Shown here: positions 1 to 10,400 of the stretch, one piece after another
Layout of the letters: the number at the start of each line of letters is the position of its first letter
Numbering within the stretch: position 1 is the stretch's first letter
Source: an uncultured Eubacteriales bacterium
GTDB lineage: Bacteria; Bacillota; Clostridia; Peptostreptococcales; Anaerovoracaceae
Length of the DNA stretch: 24,837 nucleotides
Direction of reading: 5' to 3'
Assembly (NCBI GenBank): GCA_905206455.1
Contig: CAJLHL010000024.1
Span: forward strand, 1 to 24,837
The notes under the pieces: generated by a model
The model's database searches: none
The model's input: only the letters and a program-made list of their open reading frames with translations
Told to the model about the DNA's origin: nothing
Made by a program: the position numbers and the translations under genes

Positions 1-124
1 GCCGGTATTTGACGCTCCTGAAAGCGGTGCAGGTCCTGCCGTCCGCGCCGCAAACAGAGATAGGACTTCCCCTGTATGCTCCTCAAAATCAAAGATTTTG
101 GAGTCTCTTGCAAATCGCTAAGTT
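1..124 (-). other. hairpin-rich transcribed region, possible leader or small RNA, cut by window edge
   Basis: No coding region with a credible start is visible here. Read on the minus strand from a likely start near 124, the RNA can form three consecutive hairpins. In the first, CTCC and AAAATC pair with GATTTT and GGAG across a two-base GA bulge (about 68-95). In the second, ACAGGG pairs with CTCTGT. In the third, GCGG pairs with CCGC around an inner GCAGG/CCTGC. The region lies directly downstream of an extended -10 promoter and beyond the terminator of the preceding gene, so it is probably the start of a new transcript. I could not match it to a riboswitch, 6S, SRP, tmRNA or RNase P signature. 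Two short plus-strand open frames (to 121 and to about 152) are probably chance. Confidence 0.25.
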
Positions 125-130
125 GAAGCT

Positions 131-139
131 ATTATACCA
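131..139 (-). promoter_or_regulatory. extended -10 promoter reading out of the left edge
   Basis: The minus strand reads TGGTATAAT, a perfect TATAAT preceded by the TGn extension. No good -35 hexamer lies 17-18 bases upstream, which an extended -10 tolerates. It sits after the thioesterase terminator, so it would start an independent transcript running left. Confidence 0.4.
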
Positions 140-223
140 TATCCGCTGATATCCGTCGCATAGGGAAATATCCCAGTAATTCTTAATTTTTCTTCTTCGC
201 TGTAATCTTCTCTTTCCGGCCGC

Positions 224-270
224 AAAAAACTTCGGCCCAGAAGCGCCTGAAGGCGCTGTCTGAGCCGAAG
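224..270 (-). terminator. intrinsic terminator after thioesterase gene
   Basis: On the minus strand a stem built from CTTCGGC/GCCGAAG (outer) and AGCGCC/GGCGCT (inner, TTCA-type tetraloop on this strand) spans 230-270 and is followed by six T residues (224-229). It lies about 25 bases past the stop codon of the thioesterase gene. Confidence 0.8.
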
Positions 271-294
271 CCGTGTTCTGTACGTGATTTCTTT

Positions 295-723
295 TTATTC
301 TTTATCCGGCAGGAAAGAAGACATGTCCATCTCGTAATAGAGTCCCTTCGAAGTGACAACCACCGTATCTCCGTCCCTGAGCTCGCCCTCTACAAAGAGC
401 TTTCTGCCGTCACGCTTAGCTACCCACGCTTCCGCTGTCAGAGTATGTCCCAGAATCGCCGGACTTTTAAAGTCCACATTAGAATTCAGCGTCACGCTGT
501 CGATCTCATAGCTCTCTACCGCGTAAAACATTACCTCGTCCATAATCATCAGCGAAAATCCGCCGTGCATGATGCCATCCAGTCCGCTCATATTTTCATT
601 CGGAACAAATTCCGTCCGGGCCCGGTGATTTTCCACAGTGACGTTCAGATGAAGTCCGATGGGATTGGTAGGGCTGCAGACAAAACAGTTCGGGAACTTG
701 TTCTTACCTGTATAGTTCGCCAT
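295..723 (-). CDS. PaaI-type hotdog-fold thioesterase
   Basis: This 142-residue protein looks like a single-domain acyl-CoA thioesterase of the PaaI/4HBT hotdog superfamily. Such enzymes hydrolyse acyl- or aryl-CoA thioesters in the cytoplasm. Visible hallmarks are the N-terminal NCFVCSPTNPIGLHL segment with a CxxC pair (Cys13, Cys16), the HGGFSLMIMDE helix start (residues 53-63, Asp62/Glu63 being candidate catalytic acids), and a C-terminal strand with TSKGLYYEM. The open frame extends further upstream, but the ATG at 723 is preferred: it has an AGGAGG-like site (ACAGGAGG) six bases upstream, and family similarity begins at this point. The gene has its own predicted promoter (806-835) and terminator (224-270), so it can be transcribed alone. 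Read-through from the surface-protein genes is also possible because no strong terminator follows them. Substrate unknown. Confidence 0.85.
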   Translation of the reverse strand: MANYTGKNKFPNCFVCSPTNPIGLHLNVTVENHRARTEFVPNENMSGLDGIMHGGFSLMIMDEVMFYAVESYEIDSVTLNSNVDFKSPAILGHTLTAEAWVAKRDGRKLFVEGELRDGDTVVVTSKGLYYEMDMSSFLPDKE

Positions 724-805
724 TTTTGCCTCCTGTCTCAGGTCAGAGAAAAATTTCTGCTTTCTCCGACTTTCACATATACAACATAATATCCTTTTGC
801 ACAAT

Positions 806-835
806 ATTATACTTGAATAACTATATGTCTGGCTA
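806..835 (-). promoter_or_regulatory. sigma-A-like promoter for thioesterase gene
   Basis: On the minus strand TAGCCA (830-835, four of six matches to TTGACA) lies 18 bases from a perfect TATAAT (806-811). Predicted start is near 799, giving a leader of about 75 bases before the ATG at 723. Confidence 0.5.
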
Positions 836-870
836 CAGAAATTTTGGACCAAAGACATATTTTCTTTACC

Positions 871-3800
871 CTAAACCGTTTTTAAATTCACCCACATCTC
901 ACAGTCCTCTTCCATACGGTAATCGTGAGCATTCGCCGCCTCTGTCACATCATAATACGCCCAGTGATCCTCATTGAGATCGGCGAATCTCACGATTTCG
1001 GAACTTGCCTCATCTCTGAGATAAGAGCGGTCCGCTGTCCTGCGGAGAACGCGATTCGTCACTGCCGCAACCTCGCCTCTGGAGATATGCTCCTCCGGCC
1101 GGAAGGTCCTGTCCGGATATCCGCTAATCCATCCCGCTTCCGCGGCAGAGGAAACCACCTGGTAATACCAGCTCTCCTCCGCTACATCGCTGAAATCCAC
1201 GCCTTCAGCCTGGGGCATGTCAAAAAATCTGGAAGCCATCATCACGAACTCTGCCCGGGTGATCGCCCGGTTCGGCTGAAAAGTACCATCCGGATAACCT
1301 CCGATGATGTCGAGCTGTGACAAAGCTCCTGCTGCCTCGGCAAACCAGTCGGAATCCGAGATATCTTTAAAGGAACTATTTCCCCGGAAGGGTTCGTTCA
1401 GCAGATTATAGAACATCTGCGCCGCCTCAGCTCTCGTCATATTCTGCTCCGCTTGAAACGTCTGGTCCGGATAACCGCGCAGATAACGGATGTGATCTTT
1501 TGTCAGAAGAGGTTCTTTCTCCACAGGTGCCGTACCCCCTCCGGAGCCGCCTCCCGTACCGCCGCCTTCCTCCGGCTTCGGATCGGGAGGTGTCACAGGC
1601 GTCTTTTCCTTCCAGTGTGCATATACAGTAACCTGCTCCTGACCATCCGGAGCGATGGTATCATAATCTGTCTTTTCGTCAATTTTTTCTCCGCCGTCTT
1701 TTTCGGTGTACCAGCCTGTAAAAGTATACCCCTCTCTCGAAGGAGCCGACTGCACCGCTCCCATCACTCCGCCGTACCAGACTTTCGTCCGCAGATCCCC
1801 GTCGGACGATACGGTCCCTCCGTTGGTGTCAAATTGCACCGTCACAGACAGACGGTCGTAATAGAGCACCGCCGATGCCGTGCCGTCCGCATTTATGTAT
1901 ACCTGATATCTGTTATCCGGACACGGCCGGAATCCTTTAAGCGCCATGGCATAGAGTTCCGCAACGGTATCCGACGTACCGTGAAGTATCTCCGTCTGCA
2001 GCAATTCGGTATTCGCTTCCGTATGAGATTCTTCCGTCGTATTATTCTCCAGTTTCTGTATCCGGTGAATCACTCTGTAAGGCGTATCACCCTCTGCTTT
2101 CCAGTGAGCGTAAAGAGTAAAATCTTCCGTCTCTGTGCAGATCCCCTCTGCTGCGACCCTTTTTCCTCCATGAGGATCGGTATGCCAGCCGTCGAAAGAA
2201 TAGCCCGAACGCTGTGCGGAGGCCATCGTTCCGTAGACCGAACCGTATTTCACCGATGTCTTCGCCCCGGAAACTGTTCCCCCGTTTCCGTCATAGTTAA
2301 TGATGATATCTTTTCGATTATAGTACCAGTTGACTACGGTAGAACCGTCCGGCTCCATCTTATACTCATATCTGTTGAAATCCGCCAGTGTAAACCCTCT
2401 GATGGAAAGTCCTTTCATTTTCATGCGGTCGCAGTCCATCAGGCGGTCGTTCAGCGTCTGAACACTATCCGAAATTCCGTCCTCGTAGACAACCAGACCG
2501 TAACGGTAATAGGATCGCTCCTTTCCTGTTCCGTCTTTCATACTGACGACAGCTGAGTCGGCGGAATCGCTTTCCGGGTTGATACCGCTGTCCGTCTTTT
2601 CGATGAAGTGACGGACAGTATAGCGGATATCCGTCTTTGCCGACCATTTCGCCTTCAATGTGATGTCGTCTTCGTTGTCATTGGGCGTATCTTCCGTAAT
2701 CTGCCTTCCGTCCGGTGTAAACCAGCCGTCGAAATGATATCCGTCCCTTTCCGGCAGGGGAAACTCACCGAGAGTCGGATCGCTCTCGAGAAATTCTTTC
2801 GTCTCTTCTCCCGGATTCAGCTTTCCTCCGTCGGGATCGAAGGTGATAGTGTGAGGAATTTCGCTTCCTTCCGCCCTGACGCTGATATTTTCCGCAGCGT
2901 TCTCGATGAGAAGTACTCCGGTATCCGGATCATAAGTAAAATCGCACTGTCCCGTCACACTGAGTCCGGATTCCTCCGGAAGTCCGTACTTCCGCTCCGG
3001 CGTAAACCGGATCTCCGTCCGGTCTCTGCTGATGACAGAGACAGATGTGACATCGGCAGAGACGTGGATGCAGGATACGGTAATCTCATAGAGTTTATCC
3101 GCATCCGCCCGGATCACGATATCATCTGTAACATGCTCTCCTCCGATGTGAACCTCTCCCGTCCCGGGATTCCAGACGTAATCTCCGGGACCCAGAGTCC
3201 CGCCTCCGACGGTAACCTCAATCTCCTCCGGCAGCCGATAGCCTTCCTCTGGAAGGATCACCGTATCATAATCCCGATTGGCCGGAGTCTCTTTCGCAGT
3301 GTTTTCCGACGTGATTCCTTCTCCCCGGATATCGACCCCTACCGTCCAGTACCAGAGAATCAGATTTATCCGTTTCTGCGTGAAGGAGTCCAGACGAATA
3401 TCGTAAGAACCGTCGTCATAAACAAAAGATTCTTCATCGGTACCGCTGATCACATTCGATCCAGAGGGCACAAATACCACTCTGCCGTAATAATCATCTT
3501 CACACGTCACACCGATATCAGCTCCCGCCATTCCGCCGGACAAAAATGCCTCGGCTTTTTCAGCGAAATAAACGTTATTCTCCGCCTGTGTTGCTATGAG
3601 ACGGTTTCCTCTGATTTTCAGCGCGGTACCGTCCGCCGGCTCCGGCGCCCGAAACACTGCTTCCGCCCCCTGCTGAAGATAAAGTCCGGCTCCGCCTGTT
3701 CCAGCCTGATTTCCGGAGATCTTTCCGCCTGTCATTTCGAATCGTCCGCCGTTCATCACCGCCGCGCCGCCGCCGAAGGTCCGGTAACTTGACACTGTGG

Positions 3801-4485
3801 CTCTCGCCGTATTTCCGGAGATTTCGCCCGATTTCATCAGAAAAGAACCTCCTTCATCCACAAAGACCCCCGCGCCATATGCGTCTGCGTTCGTAATGGC
3901 CAGATAACCGTTTCTGACAATCCCTCCGTTCAGTATGACTTTACCGCCCTGGCCCGTGTAAATATTTCCGGAAGAAGCCGCCAGATAACCATTTTCGATA
4001 ACGGTACCGTTTCCTATGGTCACATTACCGTTTTCAGACACATAGAGAACTCGTCCGTTTTTTCCCCGTTCATCGGGCATCTTCAAAGTGATATTACTAA
4101 GCGCCACTTCTCCCGCGGTGACTTTCAGCACCGCGGAAGCCGGATCGAGATTCTGATCTCCGTCATAGAGGATACATCCGTTTTCGATTCCGGAAAGTTC
4201 GATATTCTTGTTCTCAGAGAACTTCAGAATATCCATGTAATCGTCGATCACAATGGTTCCCGATACGATAATTCTTCCATTTTGATCCGATTCATCGTAA
4301 GCTTTCCGAACCGACTGATACGGAAATTCCCGGGAACCGTCGCCGCTTTTATCACTGCCCTCCGAGCTGACGTAAATTTCGGAAAACGGCTCTTCTGCCG
4401 GAACTTCGAGAGCCGAGGCAGGCAGTGATGACAGCGACATCAGGACACACAGCATCAGCGCTGTCACACGCTTTCTTTTTATCAT
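871..4485 (-). CDS. SLH-anchored surface protein with beta-helix and InlB-type B repeats
   Basis: This is a predicted secreted cell-wall protein of 1204 residues. A lysine/arginine-rich signal peptide ends at about LPASA. Residues about 30-360 are rich in short GG...N..G strands typical of right-handed beta-helix proteins. Residues about 540-990 hold three InlB-type B repeats (Listeria-Bacteroides repeat; GYHFDGWFT, GYSFDGWHT, GYTFTGWYT). These alternate with MucBP-like segments that begin YTVRHFIEK and YRVIHRIQK. A Pro/Gly/Ser linker leads to three SLH modules from about residue 1001 (GYPDQTF, GYPDGTF, GYPDRTF, each followed by TRAE, TRAE or SRGE). A truncated fourth module contains HWAYYDV. 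SLH modules bind secondary cell-wall polymer. The start chosen is the ATG at 4485, which overlaps the TGA of the upstream paralogue as ATGA with GAGGA nine bases upstream; an in-frame ATG at 4494 is too close to that site. Ligand or role unknown. Confidence 0.9.
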   Translation of the reverse strand: MIKRKRVTALMLCVLMSLSSLPASALEVPAEEPFSEIYVSSEGSDKSGDGSREFPYQSVRKAYDESDQNGRIIVSGTIVIDDYMDILKFSENKNIELSGIENGCILYDGDQNLDPASAVLKVTAGEVALSNITLKMPDERGKNGRVLYVSENGNVTIGNGTVIENGYLAASSGNIYTGQGGKVILNGGIVRNGYLAITNADAYGAGVFVDEGGSFLMKSGEISGNTARATVSSYRTFGGGAAVMNGGRFEMTGGKISGNQAGTGGAGLYLQQGAEAVFRAPEPADGTALKIRGNRLIATQAENNVYFAEKAEAFLSGGMAGADIGVTCEDDYYGRVVFVPSGSNVISGTDEESFVYDDGSYDIRLDSFTQKRINLILWYWTVGVDIRGEGITSENTAKETPANRDYDTVILPEEGYRLPEEIEVTVGGGTLGPGDYVWNPGTGEVHIGGEHVTDDIVIRADADKLYEITVSCIHVSADVTSVSVISRDRTEIRFTPERKYGLPEESGLSVTGQCDFTYDPDTGVLLIENAAENISVRAEGSEIPHTITFDPDGGKLNPGEETKEFLESDPTLGEFPLPERDGYHFDGWFTPDGRQITEDTPNDNEDDITLKAKWSAKTDIRYTVRHFIEKTDSGINPESDSADSAVVSMKDGTGKERSYYRYGLVVYEDGISDSVQTLNDRLMDCDRMKMKGLSIRGFTLADFNRYEYKMEPDGSTVVNWYYNRKDIIINYDGNGGTVSGAKTSVKYGSVYGTMASAQRSGYSFDGWHTDPHGGKRVAAEGICTETEDFTLYAHWKAEGDTPYRVIHRIQKLENNTTEESHTEANTELLQTEILHGTSDTVAELYAMALKGFRPCPDNRYQVYINADGTASAVLYYDRLSVTVQFDTNGGTVSSDGDLRTKVWYGGVMGAVQSAPSREGYTFTGWYTEKDGGEKIDEKTDYDTIAPDGQEQVTVYAHWKEKTPVTPPDPKPEEGGGTGGGSGGGTAPVEKEPLLTKDHIRYLRGYPDQTFQAEQNMTRAEAAQMFYNLLNEPFRGNSSFKDISDSDWFAEAAGALSQLDIIGGYPDGTFQPNRAITRAEFVMMASRFFDMPQAEGVDFSDVAEESWYYQVVSSAAEAGWISGYPDRTFRPEEHISRGEVAAVTNRVLRRTADRSYLRDEASSEIVRFADLNEDHWAYYDVTEAANAHDYRMEEDCEMWVNLKTV

Positions 4486-7400
4486 TTTATCCATTCCTCA
4501 CCACTTTCTGTCTTTTTGTAATCATGACTGTTGACCGCCTCTGCCACTGCGCTGTACGCCCAGTGTCCTCCTCCGAGGTCTGCAAAGTGTTTTATCTCAC
4601 TTCCATGCGATTTGATATAACTCAAGTCCGCATTTCTGGAGAGCATGCGGTTGGCCATAGTACAGACTTCTCCTCGTGTCACCTGTTTCTGCGGCCGGAA
4701 AGTCCCATCCTCATAACCTCGGATCCAGCCGAATTCTGCGGCGGACGCCACAGACAGATACATCCAGCTTTCTTTCGGAACATCGGAAAATCCACAGACC
4801 GCATTTTCATCCGCTTCAGCAAAACGCACCGCCATAGAGCAAAATTCAGCTCTCGTGATTTTCTCGCCGCCCCGGAAAGTTCCGTCCTCGTAACCGCGAA
4901 GAATGCCCAGTCCGCTGAGAGCGGCTGCTGCTTCGTAAAACCAGTCTCCGGCTTTCACATCGTTAAAGGACACGCCGGAATCCGCTGTCTTATCCTTCAG
5001 AAGATTGAAAAACATCTGTGCGGCTTCCGCTCTCGTCATATGTCCGTCCGCCCGGAAAGTTCCGTCCGGATACCCCTGCAGATAGGCTGTATGATCTTCT
5101 GGATTCAGCAGGGAAGAAACATTTCCATCGCCACCCTCGCTGTTCTCGTTGGAATCTGTGCCGCTTCCTCCCATTCCGGTACCCTCACCGCCGCTGCCGG
5201 CCGTACTGTCTCCGGAACCGCTTCCCGATCCTCCTGTACTTCCTCCGCTGTTTCCGCCCCCGGAGCCCGAACCGCCATTTCCGCCGCCGGTACCGGATCC
5301 TCCGCCTTCGCCGGATTCACCTCCGGAACCGCCTGCTCCCGCGTTTTCGTCATAAATCAGAGTCACCTGGGGCGAATCTTCACTGTATACCGCACGATAG
5401 TGAGGAATATCCTCCATCAGCAGAGTATAAATGATTTTCTTCCCGCCTGAAGCATAGACTCTGAGATCTTTCCAGACACCCGTCCATTGCTGTTGGCCCG
5501 ATGTACCGCGGATCATGAGTTCCTTCCCCGCAGGCTGAAAACCTTTTCCGTCCCGGAAATCCGCATGAAGCTGCGCTCTTACTTCCTTCGGCCTCCGTCC
5601 CTTCCGGTCATTACTGTCCTCCCAGAAAACGGATGCGGCATAATCGGCGGTTTCCGGAGTTCGGGACAGGAAGATGTGATACGTCTCCTCCCCGCCGCTG
5701 TAGAGATCCGCGCTGACAGCGTACTCTCTGTAATCCAGAGAATATCCGTTTTCATCTAATTTTTCCGCCTCTGTCTGCTCCACATCGAAACGATAGTTCA
5801 ATTCCCGGTCGGTATTGCGGGACGACCACACCGGTACACCGCGGAACACATAATGCCAGACATCCTTGCCTCCGGCTTCAGAAACCGTGTCAGCGACGGC
5901 CTTCTCCATAAAAATGTAACGACCGGCGGATTCCTCATCGGAATACAGACGAAGGGTCATTTCTTCCGGACGTCTGCCGTCGCAGTCCTTCTCATCAGAC
6001 CAGACGGCTGTCACCGGGATGTCTCTGACGTTGACCAGCGTAAAAGAAGATGCGTCAGCGTCAGCCTGATGCTCTTTCACGCGATAATTTTCCGGCACTC
6101 CTGTAATCTCCGCGGTATAGACATACCGGCTTCCGTTTTCATCGGATACGGGAATATTCTCAAATACATGGGTCGCCGTGCTGCTCTGACTGATATCATC
6201 CTCTGTTATGGTGTAGCTGAACTGCTTTTCAGAATCTGCCGTTTTCCCCGCCAGCCGGATCATCGATCCGTAAGTTCTGGAACGATTGGAATTTCCGTTA
6301 TCCGACCAGGAAAGCCGCACAGTGTAATCCGTCAGATTCTTTCCTTCAAAAGCCGCATTCGGACGCAGGCTGACGTTCATCGAAAGCCGCTCTTTCTCGG
6401 ACTTCGGATAGTCGTAAGAAATTGCCACATAATGCTGCCACTTTTCCGACAGACTGCTGTCGGTGTAATAGGATTCCAGCTGAGGAAATCCCAGAGCATA
6501 GCCGGTGAATTTCTTTCCCGTAACCCCATCGCTGACCGGAATGTTTTCAAAAGAATAATCCCAGTCGTCCGAAGCGCGGGCTGTTGCCGCACACAGATAA
6601 GTGTAGCGGTCGAGCTCCGCGGAATATCCCCAGAGTGCGATCTCTGCGCTCTGCGGTTTCCGGCTCCATCCGTCAAAAGCGCTGTCCCACATGATATTTC
6701 CGCCCACTGTGATGGTCTGCGCGTTTCGCTCCAGAATCAGCGCCCCGGAAGTATGGACCGCCGTATATCCGGAAGGAAGGACATCCGCTGTGATGCCGTA
6801 TTCGATGACGGTGCCGTCGGCGGAATATTTCGGAAAATCTGCGAATTCCACATACCAGGTATCCGTACCGTTGCTCTGAGCCACAGTAGAATAGACCGAC
6901 CGTTCTCCTCCGATCAGCAGGACCACCGGCAGATAGTCCGGACGCACACCGTCGGCGTCATGATCATCCTGCCATAAAATTCTGCAGCCGACATCCTGAA
7001 CCACCGTATCGTAATACATCTGAACGGTCATTCCCTCGGACAGAGCAGAATATTTCCCGAGATCAGAGACAGCTTTCATGCTGTAGTCGATCTCGATTCC
7101 CCCATCCCGATAAACCGGAAGATCTTTCCATATATACGTCCATCCGCCTTCAGAGGTAAGAACGACAGACTGCCCCGATACGGGTTTGCCGTCGGTATAA
7201 AGCTGCACACCCACTCTTGACGGGCGGGCAGAGGCCTGATTGTCATTCCATATAATATTTCCCGTCAGATTGTGCAGGATTCTGCTATGAGTCATGACAG
7301 CGGACAGCCCCGAGGTATCGTAAATTCCGTAATAAGAGTCGCTGTAGCCCTCCGGCACGTTTACTATTCTGAAAGTGTACTCTACTCTGTCGCCGTCTGT

Positions 7401-10400
7401 ATAATAAGGATAATTTTTCCATTCCACCAGCCACCGGCCGTTTTCAGAAACAGTCTGAATATCTCCGGTAGCTTTGCCGTCGGCATAGAGCTCTGCCAGA
7501 AGATATTCCGGCCGCAGGCCGTCAGCATCCTCTTCATCACTCCAGGCCACGGAAGCGGAGATCGAAGTGCTCTTCGGCACGTAAGTCAGCCGTATGGACA
7601 TTCCCGAAGTCGACGCTGTATAATCCACCAGCGCGCTGACCACATAAACCTCATAGTGAATCAGATCTCCGCCGCCGGTATATTTCGGAAGATCTTTCCA
7701 GGTGTACGTCCAGTCATTTCCGTCGGACAGTGTCACATATTTATTCGCAACAGCCGCTTTATCCGCATAGAGCTGGACCACAACATTGGCCGGCCGCTTA
7801 TTGTCCTGATTCTGATTATCATCCCAGGACACGGTCACCGCCTTGGAAAGAGTATCCTCCCGATGTGTCAGCACTGCGGAGCAGCCGCTGTAAGAAATAT
7901 CGTACTCTTCCAAATCTCCCCTCTGAATTTCCTGCACCAGGATTCCGTACTGAATTTCACGCCCCCGGCTGTCTCCGTCGGTCCGGAATTTCTGGAATTT
8001 CTGAAAAACATACTTCCAGTTGTCTTCATCTCCTGCCACAGTCACTTCAGACGGCTGATATTTTCCTTCCCGGTAGATGAAGTCAGCGGACGCCGCCGGT
8101 TCGCCGTCCGCCGTCAGAACCACTTTCACCGCAGGCGGCCGGTAACCGTCATTATCACTTCCGTCCTCCCATCTCAGGTATACCGGAAGATCCGTGAGAA
8201 TCAGAGAATGGGACATGAGAATATATCCCGCATATGCATTGGACGTAAAGTCGCCGTTATAGCGGTATTCGTCGGAAATGCTGCTCTTTACCGCCACGGA
8301 ATACACATATTTCGAGGAGATATCATCGGATACCGCCAGATTCTCAAAGGTGTGCCACCAGGCGTTTTTGTCCAGTTTAGAGGTATCTTCCGCTGTAAGA
8401 GTATACGTCTCTCCGGTTTCAATGCCGTTTCTGAGCAGCGCTACCGTGACTTCCTTCGGACGCAGCCCGTCGTTATCGGAAAAATCCTCCCACTGAATCA
8501 CCACATCATAATCCATGGTCTCGTGCACCCAATAAGCATAAAACGTCACATTCTCTTTTACTGTTCCGTAGTTCTCCGCCCTCGTCCCCGTACCGCCGGT
8601 GCCCGTATACCAGCCGGCGAACTTATATCCCGACCGCACGGGATCTTCCTGCAGAATGAGTTCCTCATCATAGTCCTGATACACCGACGTCACAGAACCG
8701 TTTGTATAATTTACATCCCAGGTGATCAGACAGGTGACGGGTATCCATTTCGCGTAGTACACCGCATCCCTCAGAACTCTTTCACCGTCCGTCAGCGGTA
8801 CGGTACATTCTTTATCACTGAACCATCCGGAAAAACGATATCCCTCTCTCTGCGGAGGCTGAGGCGTCTGAATCAGAGAACCGTAATCCTGCTTTGTGGT
8901 ACTGCTCGGCGCGCCTTCTCCCGCATCCCATTTCAAGGTGTGCTGACGCACTTTCCAGACAGCGTAAAGTGTCACGCTCTCCTGGGGCCGGTAGGAAGCG
9001 TCCACCAGACCTGTGGAATTATCTGAAGTCAGGGACCACCCCTGAAAATCATATCCTTCTCTCACCGGATCTCCCGGAAAAGCAAATCCCAGAGAGAGGA
9101 GATGACACACCAGCGTACGCTGAGTTCCGTCGTCATACGTCACCGTCAGCGTCAGAACAGTATCTCCTACCAGTTCGCTGGTGATACCGCCGCCGTCATA
9201 ATTCTGATCAAAAAACACGGTGAAATATTTGTTCTGCGGTTCCGGCGTTCCGTCTCCCCCGGTGCTCTTCACATCCCACTGGGCATAATATACCTGCACG
9301 CCGGCCTGAGGATAAGTGCCGGAGGTGATCTTTTCACCGCCGGAAGCTTTCGTATACCATCCTTTAAACAGGTATTCCACATTTTCCGATGTGAGCGACG
9401 CCGACACCTCCGGTGCATTTACTTTTTCTCCAGGTTTTCCGGCTTCTGCCGCCGGCGATGAGATTCCCGGAATATTGAGATCCCAGAAAATATATGATCC
9501 CGCTGAAAGCTCCAGCCACATATTGTCCGGCACATCTCTGTCCTGTACGAGTGTATACACATCGGAATCATAAGTGATCTTCTCAAAATCCCCGTCTCCG
9601 AAAGACTGTTCCATCGAAAAAGCCTCATAGGTCTGCGTTCCGCTCAGACTGCGGATCGCGTCATTGAGAGCCGTCACCGCTCCGGAAGAAGCGGAATATA
9701 CGAGAACTTTGTGTTCCGTAGGATTAGAAGTGGAAATTCCCGTCTCTCCCGTCACCGCTCCCGCATAAACTTTGGCGGAAGAAGAAGCGGTATGAATATT
9801 CGAAGGATAAGATACCGGACGGTTGTCTACGTTTTCCATATTCGAGTTTCCGGTGACAGAAGATCCGCCGTATAGAAACAGTTCGGAACCGGAATAGACG
9901 TAGATTCCGCCTCCCGCGTTATCCGCCGTAAATCCGCGGATATCACAGTGATCCAAAACGAGCCGGCCTTTAAAATCCGGATTCGATATGACAGTTACCG
10001 CACCGCCGAACTGTCCGCTCCCCTTTCCTTGAAAATTAGATGTGTTCAGATCTTTCAGCAGCACCGTTCCCGCGTCGTGAATCGTACCGCCCCTCTGAGA
10101 AGCTTCATTCCCGGAGAAGCGATTCGAGCCGTCGATATCCATCAGCCCTTTGTACACTGCCACCGCTCCGCCCGTATTGGCACAATTGTCTTTAAATATA
10201 CTGTCCCTGACGACACACTTTGTACCGGCGCCCATATAAAGCGCTCCTGCATACGTCCCGGTTCCCGTATTCATCCGGTTGTTCTGAAAAGTACAGCCCG
10301 AGATCTCTATGTCGCTGCGGAGATTATTTGCCGTACCCGGAGTGTTCATACCGATGCCGGCGCCGTATTGAGACGCCTGCTGCGCGCACAGATTTTCAAA

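Noticed and set aside
1..152. Two plus-strand open frames entering from the left edge
   Set aside because: Both are short, lie opposite a likely minus-strand transcript, and have no recognisable product; they could be revisited only with sequence to the left.
5149..5355. Proline-rich plus-strand frame
   Set aside because: It is the reverse complement of the Gly/Ser linker of the surface protein.
7272..9026. 584-residue plus-strand open frame and many similar plus-strand frames
   Set aside because: They lie antisense to clear coding sequence of the surface protein, have no recognisable domain or ribosome binding site, and arise from codon bias of the real minus-strand gene.
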